From: Vibrio injensis
Lineage (GTDB): Bacteria; Pseudomonadota; Gammaproteobacteria; Enterobacterales; Vibrionaceae
Direction: 5' to 3'
NCBI RefSeq assembly: GCF_001895205.1
Contig: NZ_BDJF01000006.1
Span: forward strand, 1-64,000
DNA length: 64,000 nt
Below are positions 57,628 through 64,000 of the stretch, piece after piece (position 1 is the stretch's first letter; every line of letters starts with the position of its first letter). A model generated the notes under the pieces. The model saw only the letters and a list, made by a program, of their open reading frames with translations. It ran no database searches and was not told the DNA's origin. Made by a program: the position numbers and the translations under genes.

Positions 57628-58788
57628 ATGGCCGTTCATGTTGGCATTATTGACCAAGACCCAGTGCGTTTAGTCACTCCCCTACTCGACAATCGCACTA
57701 TCAGTCGTCACATTGTATTTATTGGTGATGACTCTCAGCGCAGCCTATTTTCTCGCTTAAGTTCTGTGCTAGATCGGCGTAAGATCACGTCAGAATTTTT
57801 TGAAATCCCTGCTGGCGCTGAAATTGCCAAAATAAAAGCCGCGATTCGACAACTGGCTGAAAAGCTCAAAAGCCGCAAAGAGGAAGTTAAACTGAATGCC
57901 AGTTGCGGACTTCGTCATCGCTTATTAGCGGTATACGAGGTATTTCGCACTCATCACTGGCCTATTTTTGTCGTTGAACCAAGTAGCGATCGACTTTGCT
58001 GGCTTTATCCAGATGACGCTGGCGATACGCAACTGCAAGACAATATTACCATTGCTGATTATCTGACTATTTTCGGTGCCCGAGGTGAGTTTAGTGAGTA
58101 TCACTTGTCCCCTCAGCTTGATCAAAAACTCCATGCACTAGGACAGCGCTGGGCAAGTCATGCACTGGAACTCGGTCCTGGATTAGCTACGCTCAATTAT
58201 CTGGCAACCACTTGCCGAAAAGAGCAACGCTTAGAGGTTGAATTATCCGAAAAACAACAAGGTTATCGAGAGTTGAACTTATTGATCGATGATTTGGTTG
58301 ACAGCGGGATTGCCACTTATCAACAAGGAGTATTGACCTTTGCGAACGAAGATGCGCGCCGCTTTGCCAATGGCGAGTGGTTAGAAACCTTAGTCCACAG
58401 TACAGTAAAACAGATCCAAAACGACCTACCGACCATTCAAGACTGCTCTCTTAATGTACAAGTCTATCGTCAGCTTGGTGAGCGAGAGGTTCGTAATGAG
58501 CTGGACGTCGCCACCGTAGTCAACAACAAACTGCACATCATTGAATGCAAAACGAAAGGCATGCGCGATGATGGTGATGACACCCTTTATAAACTGGAAT
58601 CTTTGCGTGATTTACTTGGCGGCTTACAAGCGAGAGCAATGTTGGTGAGTTTTCGTCCGTTACGCCATAATGATATTACTCGAGCAGAGGATTTAGGCTT
58701 GGCTCTTATCGGCCCAGATGAATTAAAAGACCTGAAAACTCATCTTACTCGCTGGTTTAAAGCCGCAGGTGGTGGAGAAGCGGTGTAA
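57628..58788 (+). CDS. standalone CARF-domain nuclease (DUF1887; Card1/Can2-like)
   Basis: A 386-residue protein of the DUF1887 family. Residues 1 to about 140 form a CARF-type Rossmann domain (HVGIIDQDPVRLVTPLL at the start; LNASCGLRHRLLAVYEV), about 145-260 a winged-helix linker, and 265-386 a PD-(D/E)XK nuclease with REVRNELDVA and LHIIECKTK supplying the acidic residues and lysine. Card1 and Can2 in type III CRISPR systems have this plan and cut nucleic acid when cyclic tetra-adenylate binds. V. cholerae has a close homolog (VC1899) at the same locus, between the chemoreceptor and fadR. No CRISPR array or cas gene is in the window, so the activator here is unknown. Confidence 0.9.
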   Translation: MAVHVGIIDQDPVRLVTPLLDNRTISRHIVFIGDDSQRSLFSRLSSVLDRRKITSEFFEIPAGAEIAKIKAAIRQLAEKLKSRKEEVKLNASCGLRHRLLAVYEVFRTHHWPIFVVEPSSDRLCWLYPDDAGDTQLQDNITIADYLTIFGARGEFSEYHLSPQLDQKLHALGQRWASHALELGPGLATLNYLATTCRKEQRLEVELSEKQQGYRELNLLIDDLVDSGIATYQQGVLTFANEDARRFANGEWLETLVHSTVKQIQNDLPTIQDCSLNVQVYRQLGEREVRNELDVATVVNNKLHIIECKTKGMRDDGDDTLYKLESLRDLLGGLQARAMLVSFRPLRHNDITRAEDLGLALIGPDELKDLKTHLTRWFKAAGGGEAV

Positions 58789-58863
58789 CCATATTATCGA
58801 TGATGATCAGCAAGCGTGAGATAATGAACCGTCAGGTACATCAACGCTCAGAAAGATGAGTAC

Positions 58864-58918
58864 TCCTCGTTCAATAGCACATCATGAACGATTGAACGAT
58901 TGAACGATTGAACGAGGA
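58864..58918. repeat. 8-bp tandem repeat inside a 12-bp inverted repeat
   Basis: TCCTCGTTCAAT (58864-58875) pairs perfectly with ATTGAACGAGGA (58907-58918). Between and overlapping the right arm is a tandem repeat of GAACGATT, three full copies plus six bases (58886-58915). It lies between the convergent CARF-nuclease and fadR genes and may serve as their shared terminator; the 8-bp units can vary in number. Confidence 0.8.
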
Positions 58919-58934
58919 AAAGGATAGCTAATAG

Positions 58935-59774
58935 CTAGTGATCATCTTCGGTAAAGTTCGATGGCAACGTCATCTTCATTTGATTCCAAATCTGCGCACT
59001 CGCAATACCATAGTGGCGGATCACATGAGGTAATTGCTCAAAGTTTTCAGTCTGACACACATCCAGCAACTCACGATAAAACGCAAGGGCCAGTTGACGA
59101 GCCTCAGGATTAGAGAAATAGTAGCTACCAACACGGTCATACAGCTTCTTAACCCCATTAAAGATCAAGCCATAAATTTGATTACCCGAATGGAAGGCTA
59201 AACGTTGAAAAAGCATGTAATCATAGAAGTTGAACGTTTTAGCGATCAAGGCATCTTGGCGTTTTTCTTCATCTTTCTCACTATCTTCTTTGACGTGCTG
59301 TTTTATTTTTTCAGCATAAGGCGAAGAAGCAATAAACGCATCCCAACTCTCAGCATTCAGCAGTGCTTCAGTGCACTCAATCACATTACTGATGGTTCTT
59401 GCCGAGCTCTCTTGATTGTTTTTAAATGCGTAACGCATAAAAATTGGACTAATATTCGTCCGAGCGGCTAACAGATCCTCAACGATACTGGTGGCATTTT
59501 CCGCATCCAATGTCATCAAGGTATCTAATATATGCAAACCTGAGGTTTCCATAAATTGATTCACTTTGGTCGGCTTGCCATGTTGAATGGTTAACCATCC
59601 ATCACGAGCCAAACGCTGTAATACTTCACGTAAAGTGGTTCGAGTAACGCCGATAAGTTCTGATAATTCACGTTCTGCGGGTAAAATTGACCCAGGAGCA
59701 AAGCGGCCATTCCAAATGCTTTCGATGATGTATTTTTCTGCAAAACCCGCTGGGCTTTTTGCCTTGATAACCAT
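58935..59774 (-). CDS. fadR: fatty acid metabolism regulator FadR
   Basis: FadR represses fatty-acid degradation genes and activates fabA/fabB; acyl-CoA releases it from DNA. The 279-residue GntR protein has the N-terminal winged helix ([44 protein letters not shown] in two parts) and an acyl-CoA domain. It is 40 residues longer than the E. coli protein (239); the extra segment lies near residues 138-177 ([20 protein letters not shown]), the insertion known in Vibrio FadR to add a second ligand site. It is divergent from nhaB. Confidence 0.95.
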   Translation of the reverse strand: MVIKAKSPAGFAEKYIIESIWNGRFAPGSILPAERELSELIGVTRTTLREVLQRLARDGWLTIQHGKPTKVNQFMETSGLHILDTLMTLDAENATSIVEDLLAARTNISPIFMRYAFKNNQESSARTISNVIECTEALLNAESWDAFIASSPYAEKIKQHVKEDSEKDEEKRQDALIAKTFNFYDYMLFQRLAFHSGNQIYGLIFNGVKKLYDRVGSYYFSNPEARQLALAFYRELLDVCQTENFEQLPHVIRHYGIASAQIWNQMKMTLPSNFTEDDH

Positions 59775-60113
59775 TAACTACTTATCCAGTGTCTGTTGAT
59801 TTACGTCGAATAGCACTCATCATACCACCAGTTGTCATTCAGCGGAAACAAACCCTCAGTAAAGTTATGTGAGCTTTTTGTTGGAGTGATTACTCTATTT
59901 TTGGCGAGATTTTACTCGTCTCATCATATAACTACGATTTTTTCAATGTAACTTACCAAAAACAAAGCGTTAAAAGCCGTGCTACTATATTTACTCTCCC
60001 ATCCCCATCCTCTACTCTTATCCGTCTCTATCCTCAACGACTGAGGAAGCCAGTAGCAGAGCTGCGGCTCATCTCATGTCATCAAGGTCGCTAACTAACT
60101 GAGAGAAATAACC

Positions 60114-61700
60114 ATGCCGATGTCACTCGGAAGTGCCTTTATCAAAAACTTCTTAGGCAAAGCGCCTGATTGGTACAAAGTTGCCATTATTACCTTCCTT
60201 ATTATCAATCCTATCGTTTTCTTTTTCATCGATCCTTTTGTTGCCGGATGGTTGTTAGTCGCGGAATTCATTTTCACTTTAGCTATGGCGCTGAAGTGTT
60301 ATCCTCTCCAGCCCGGTGGATTACTAGCGATTGAAGCGATTGCGATAGGCATGACCAGCCCAGAACAGGTCAAACACGAGTTGGTCGCTAATATTGAGGT
60401 GCTACTTTTATTAATGTTTATGGTCGCAGGGATCTATTTTATGAAGAACTTGCTCCTATTCATTTTTACCAAAATCTTACTCGGCATCCGCTCCAAAATA
60501 CTATTATCTGTCGCCTTTTGCCTGACTGCCGCCTTTCTTTCCGCTTTCCTTGATGCGTTAACCGTCATTGCCGTGATCATCAGTGTCGCGGTCGGGTTCT
60601 ATGCCATTTATCATAAAGTGGCTTCTGGGCAGCCCATTCTCGCTACACACGATCATACTCACGATGGACAAATCTCAGAATTGACTCGCGATGACTTAGA
60701 AGATTATCGCGCCTTTCTCCGTTCATTATTAATGCACGCCGGTGTTGGTACTGCCTTAGGGGGCGTGATGACCATGGTTGGTGAGCCGCAAAATCTTATT
60801 ATTGCTGATCACGCGGGTTGGCTATTTGGTGAGTTTTTCATCCGTATGGCGCCTATCACCGTTCCTGTCTTGCTTTGCGGTATTTTAACCTGCGTGATAA
60901 TAGAAAAATTTCAGGTATTCGGCTACGGCGCTCCTCTGCCCGTCAATGTGCGACAAATACTCATGGATTTTGATAGTCAAGCTCGTCAAAACAGAACTAA
61001 GCAAGATATCGCTAAACTTTGGGTGCAAGCCTTGATCGCCGTTTGGCTGATTATAGGTTTAGCTTTACACCTTGCTGCGGTTGGTTTGATCGGTTTATCG
61101 GTGATCATTCTCGCCACCAGCTTTTCAGGTATCGTTGAAGAGCATGCAATGGGTAAAGCCTTTGAAGAAGCGCTACCCTTTACCGCGTTATTGGCGGTTT
61201 TTTTCTCGATTGTCGCCGTGATCATTGATCAGCAATTGTTTACACCTATTATCGATGCGGTGCTGCATATTGATGACAAAGGAAGTCAACTGGCTCTGTT
61301 TTATGTTGCCAATGGCTTGCTATCAATGGTTTCTGATAACGTATTTGTCGGTACGGTTTACATTAGCGAGGTTCAAGCAGCGTTGACTCACGGTATTATC
61401 TCAAGAGATCAATTCGATCTACTGGCCGTCGCTATTAATACTGGGACTAACCTACCTTCCGTAGCGACACCCAATGGCCAAGCCGCTTTCTTATTTTTAC
61501 TCACTTCAGCGCTAGCACCATTAATTCGTTTATCGTATGGGCGCATGGTGTTGATGGCGCTACCCTATACTATTGTCATGACCTTAGTCGGGTTAGTCGG
61601 TGTGATTGTCTTCCTAGAACCAATGACTGGCTACTTTTATGATATTGGTTGGATCACTCACCATAGTCTCAAAGCCGGAGCCATACTCAGCGGCCATTAA
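60114..61700 (+). CDS. nhaB: Na+/H+ antiporter NhaB
   Basis: NhaB exports sodium in exchange for protons at the inner membrane. The 528-residue protein has about 12 membrane segments and the family N-terminus [18 protein letters not shown] with [24 protein letters not shown]; conserved acidic residue-containing segments include [16 protein letters not shown] and [19 protein letters not shown]. It is divergent from fadR and followed by dsbB, the E. coli order fadR-nhaB-dsbB. Confidence 0.95.
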   Translation: MPMSLGSAFIKNFLGKAPDWYKVAIITFLIINPIVFFFIDPFVAGWLLVAEFIFTLAMALKCYPLQPGGLLAIEAIAIGMTSPEQVKHELVANIEVLLLLMFMVAGIYFMKNLLLFIFTKILLGIRSKILLSVAFCLTAAFLSAFLDALTVIAVIISVAVGFYAIYHKVASGQPILATHDHTHDGQISELTRDDLEDYRAFLRSLLMHAGVGTALGGVMTMVGEPQNLIIADHAGWLFGEFFIRMAPITVPVLLCGILTCVIIEKFQVFGYGAPLPVNVRQILMDFDSQARQNRTKQDIAKLWVQALIAVWLIIGLALHLAAVGLIGLSVIILATSFSGIVEEHAMGKAFEEALPFTALLAVFFSIVAVIIDQQLFTPIIDAVLHIDDKGSQLALFYVANGLLSMVSDNVFVGTVYISEVQAALTHGIISRDQFDLLAVAINTGTNLPSVATPNGQAAFLFLLTSALAPLIRLSYGRMVLMALPYTIVMTLVGLVGVIVFLEPMTGYFYDIGWITHHSLKAGAILSGH

Positions 61701-61746
61701 AAATTGTATTGAATAAGAAACCAATCCAAGCTAAAAAGCTCTAATC

Positions 61747-61772
61747 GACGACGAAATGACTATTTCGTCGTC
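61747..61772 (+). terminator. hairpin between nhaB and dsbB
   Basis: GACGACGAAAT pairs perfectly with ATTTCGTCGTC (11 bp) around a 4-base loop. A weak T-rich stretch follows. It lies 46 bases after nhaB and 25 bases before dsbB, so it could attenuate read-through into dsbB. Confidence 0.6.
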
Positions 61773-61797
61773 ATGTTAATTTAGCAAGGACAGTCAT

Positions 61798-62316
61798 GTG
61801 AACTTTATCTTTCAACTTCAACGCTTTTCCCGCTCTCGTCTATCATGGGCTTTACTGCTTGGCTTAGTGATTTTTTTTGAACTTTGCGCACTTTACTTCC
61901 AGCATGTTATGCTGCTTGCTCCCTGCGTAATGTGTATCTATGAACGTATCGCTATGCTCGGCATTGTCGGTGCCGCAGGTATCGGCTTAATTAACCCACA
62001 ACGCGCTCTGTTAAGATGGCTTGGTTTTGCCGGTTGGGGTTACAGCGCTTATCAAGGCTTAAGACTGTCGATCCAACATGTGGATTATCAGTTGAATCCT
62101 TCCCCGTTCAACACCTGCGATCTGTTTGTTACTTTTCCAAGCTGGGCACCACTCAATCAATGGATGCCATGGATGTTTGAAGCCTATGGTGATTGTAGCC
62201 AAATCTCTTGGCAATTATTCAGCCTATCGATGCCGCAATGGTTAATAGTGATTTTTGCTGGTAATTTACTCGCGTTAAGCCTGATGGTGGCTGTGCAGTT
62301 TGTAAAACAGAAATAA
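61798..62316 (+). CDS. dsbB: disulfide bond formation protein DsbB
   Basis: DsbB reoxidises periplasmic DsbA and passes electrons to quinones, so its work links to the menaquinone genes of this window. The 172-residue protein has four membrane helices and both essential cysteine pairs: CVMC (Cys43, Cys46) and the pair in FNTCDLF and YGDCSQIS. The start is GTG at 61798 with AAGGA seven bases upstream. It ends at a hairpin shared with the convergent porin gene. Confidence 0.95.
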   Translation: MNFIFQLQRFSRSRLSWALLLGLVIFFELCALYFQHVMLLAPCVMCIYERIAMLGIVGAAGIGLINPQRALLRWLGFAGWGYSAYQGLRLSIQHVDYQLNPSPFNTCDLFVTFPSWAPLNQWMPWMFEAYGDCSQISWQLFSLSMPQWLIVIFAGNLLALSLMVAVQFVKQK

Positions 62317-62322
62317 TAAAAA

Positions 62323-62342
62323 TGCCCACCATCAGGTGGGCA
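62323..62342. terminator. bidirectional terminator between dsbB and the porin gene
   Basis: TGCCCACC-ATCA-GGTGGGCA is a perfect 8-bp stem with a 4-base loop, flanked by A-rich sequence on the left and AAAA on the right. It lies 7 bases after the dsbB stop and 24 bases from the porin stop. Confidence 0.85.
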
Positions 62343-62365
62343 AAATCAGCAGTGCGATTAATTAC

Positions 62366-63352
62366 TTAGAAGAAATATTTGAAACGAACGCGAACACCTA
62401 CATCTTGATCATCGGCAGCATTGTCAACTTTCGAGAAGTAAGAGCCCAAATAGATAGAGAAATCTTGTACATCCATTACGTTAGCAATTTCATAAGATGC
62501 CCAAGTTGTATTCATTTTCTCTTTGCTGCCAGTGTCTGCTTGTGAATAGATATGACCTAAACCAAAGCGCTTATACTGAATCACTGCACCAATGGAAGTA
62601 TCTTCTTTGGTACCAGTGACATCAAAATCACGGTAGGCGTAACTCAAATCAAGGCTAAAGTCTTGTACTGAGTAGTTAACCGTTGCGCCGTAACCAAGAT
62701 AATCATTAGCTGCATCGGCTTTATCTGCCGTTAAGTTTGCTTCCAATGCTGCAGCAAAACGTAAGTTATCTGTAGCTTGGAAAGCGACCACTGGGCGAAC
62801 AAAGACTGCGTTTTTGTCAGCGCCATCATTTTGTTTAAACAGCGAGCCTAATTCAAAATAAAGACTATCGATCGATTTTGCATAGCTCACTTGACCATAG
62901 TCACCACGGCCACGAGCGTCTTTCATACGGTAGGGTTCAGCATCCGCAGCAAAATCCAGCATGGTATCTTGACCAACAGGGAACATATCAAAGCCTTCAA
63001 AGCGACCAATTTTTAATTCCCAGTCGGCTTGGCGACCAATAGCGAAGAAAGCATCATCCAGATCCACATCACCACTGGATTTTAGTAGCGGCTGAACTTG
63101 CACTCTTAGATAGTGATCATTGGCGACTTCACGTTCTGCAGCAATCTGCACCAAAATACGGCCACTTTGACTAAAGTCTTGAGTGCCTTGATTGTTTCTA
63201 TCTTTATCGACGAAGTTAAGATCATACTCAACATCACCGCCAATCGTAAATAAACCCTGTTCATTTTCAACGCTGATCCCTGCATTCGCAGCCAGTGCAG
63301 CAGAGACCAAAACAGAAGCAAGCGAAAGTTTACCAAAGGTATTAAATTTCAT
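62366..63352 (-). CDS. outer-membrane porin
   Basis: A 328-residue porin of the Gram-negative trimeric type. ATG 63352 has GGAGATA seven bases upstream and starts a signal peptide (KFNTFGKLSLASVLVSAALA, cleavage before NAGI or GISV). The mature part shows alternating strands, acidic loops, an ELKIGRFEGFDMFP segment typical of carbohydrate- or anion-type Vibrio porins, and the C-terminal RVRFKYFF with terminal Phe. Pore selectivity cannot be read. A CRP-like site upstream suggests control by carbon source. Confidence 0.87.
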   Translation of the reverse strand: MKFNTFGKLSLASVLVSAALAANAGISVENEQGLFTIGGDVEYDLNFVDKDRNNQGTQDFSQSGRILVQIAAEREVANDHYLRVQVQPLLKSSGDVDLDDAFFAIGRQADWELKIGRFEGFDMFPVGQDTMLDFAADAEPYRMKDARGRGDYGQVSYAKSIDSLYFELGSLFKQNDGADKNAVFVRPVVAFQATDNLRFAAALEANLTADKADAANDYLGYGATVNYSVQDFSLDLSYAYRDFDVTGTKEDTSIGAVIQYKRFGLGHIYSQADTGSKEKMNTTWASYEIANVMDVQDFSIYLGSYFSKVDNAADDQDVGVRVRFKYFF

Positions 63353-63379
63353 TATTATCTCCATTGGCCTTAAGGCCAT

Positions 63380-63891
63380 TGTGTTGATTTTATTAGTTTA
63401 GTGCTGTCCTTTGCTTTACCCAGACCCCAAGTGTGCGATTAGGGGGTACATCGTTTTCATGTGGTTATCGTTTTGAAGTCCGAGGTCAGTGACCACTGTG
63501 CATAAGAATCCCTTCGTGCCGCTGACGAGCTGAGTGTACATTTACCAAATACATAGAAACCATGAATCTGATCACAATGAAAACCGTTCCCAATTAATAA
63601 ATTATGAATAATTTCCGTTTCGTCACGCTTATCAAATTAATTTGGATACGAAATTAATTACTGGCATGATTTTTAATGTTAATTTTTTTACTGAAAAAAT
63701 CAATTAAGCTTAAGAATGTTATTGATTTGATAAGATAGGCAGAAATAGGCGAAGAGAAAATAATGAATGATGTAGACGAGAATGATATCGCTTATGTGTG
63801 CATGATAGTGTTGGATGCTAAATAATAGTCCCCTTCTCTCTGTCTGAAAATAATCTTACTTCTACCTCGAAATGATTAAGCTTGTCGTCAA
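63380..63891. other. non-coding region upstream of the porin
   Basis: About 510 bp without a supported gene. It contains a CRP-like site at 63561-63576 and a small palindrome GGTCA-GTGACC near 63485-63495, then becomes very A/T rich. A 20-codon frame at 63763-63825 has no RBS and no resemblance to a known protein. Confidence 0.5.
63561..63576. promoter_or_regulatory. CRP-like site upstream of the porin gene
   Basis: CATGA-ATCTGA-TCACA matches the CRP consensus TGTGA-N6-TCACA in eight of ten core positions with exact spacing. It is centred about 215 bp before the porin start. Predicted by sequence match only. Confidence 0.45.
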
Positions 63892-64000
63892 TTAAACCAC
63901 ACCATTATTGGGCCGGTTACCGCTAACTGACCAAAGTGACCATGGTAAACCGCCCTCAGCCAGCAATAAAAATTGCGCGCCATAGTAATGTGAAAAATAA
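63892..64000 (-). CDS. possible 3' end of a minus-strand gene (partial, runs off the right edge)
   Basis: The minus strand is open from the window edge to TAA at 63894-63892 for 35 codons, with a plausible protein-like tail (AQFLLLAEGGLPWSLWSVSG, then NRPNNGVV). It is too short to name. Chance is a real alternative. Confidence 0.3.
   Translation of the reverse strand, partial: YFSHYYGAQFLLLAEGGLPWSLWSVSGNRPNNGVV

Noticed and set aside
57375..58918. CRISPR array near the CARF nuclease
   Set aside because: The only repeats nearby are 8-bp tandem units without spacers; no direct repeats of 24-40 bp with regular spacing exist there.
63763..63825. 20-codon frame MNDVDENDIAYVCMIVLDAK
   Set aside because: No RBS, no recognisable family, A/T-rich intergenic context; chance is the simpler explanation.

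Overview
The window looks like a chromosomal stretch of a Vibrio species (family Vibrionaceae). Gene order over long runs is the one I know from Vibrio cholerae: menE-menC-menB-menH-menD-menF next to alaA; yfbR-dgt-tapT-rrtA; the yceD-rpmF-plsX-fabHDG-acpP-fabF-pabC-mltG-tmk-holB-tatD operon beside ptsG; and hinT-lpoB genes followed by a chemoreceptor, a CARF nuclease, fadR, nhaB and dsbB. FadR has the 279-residue length typical of Vibrio. I cannot name the species. Almost all of the window is core chromosome; there is no rRNA, tRNA, CRISPR array, complete insertion sequence or prophage.

Layout. 1-2.0 kb: the end of an unknown gene and an LplT-like transporter fused to a PlsC-like acyltransferase. 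2.0-9.4 kb: a complete menaquinone (vitamin K2) operon on the minus strand. 9.6-10.8 kb: alaA. 10.8-17.3 kb: an accessory block inserted between alaA and yfbR, which are adjacent in Escherichia coli and V. cholerae. It holds a UlaA-type PTS operon with a CRP-like site, a small two-repeat protein of phage-like type, a LysR regulator, a divergent second accD broken by a one-base frameshift, and a second tryptophanyl-tRNA synthetase (trpS2) behind a Trp-Trp leader peptide and attenuator hairpin. 17.3-27.9 kb: nucleotide hydrolases, tRNA modification, rhombosortase, SohB, YciK, CheV, the Mlc repressor, pyruvate kinase, a patatin protein and the tiny membrane protein YnhF. 28-31.5 kb: two small outer-membrane proteins flanking an NSS amino-acid transporter with its MetS small subunit. 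31.8-46 kb: ptsG and the large fatty acid/phospholipid/DNA replication operon, then maf and rluC. 46.2-49.8 kb: rne with a long 5' leader. 49.8-55 kb: a DUF481 protein, ycfP, a ThiK-like kinase and the hinT/lpoB lipoprotein cluster. 55.3-63.4 kb: chemoreceptor, standalone CARF-nuclease, fadR, nhaB, dsbB, and a porin with an upstream CRP-like site. The far right edge may hold the tail of another minus-strand gene.

Most interesting: the 14.8-17.1 kb region looks like antibiotic-target duplication. The extra AccD has Tyr where the normal enzyme has the Met that determines andrimid sensitivity. The extra TrpRS has Gln where sensitive enzymes have the His linked to indolmycin sensitivity, and it is preceded by a classic attenuation leader (17 codons with tandem Trp). 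This resembles the attenuated indolmycin-resistant TrpRS gene of Streptomyces. Second is the CARF/PD-(D/E)XK protein at 57.6 kb (Card1/Can2-like), which stands without any CRISPR locus in the window. Three short tandem repeats (5-, 5- and 8-bp units) at gene boundaries may be variable between strains.
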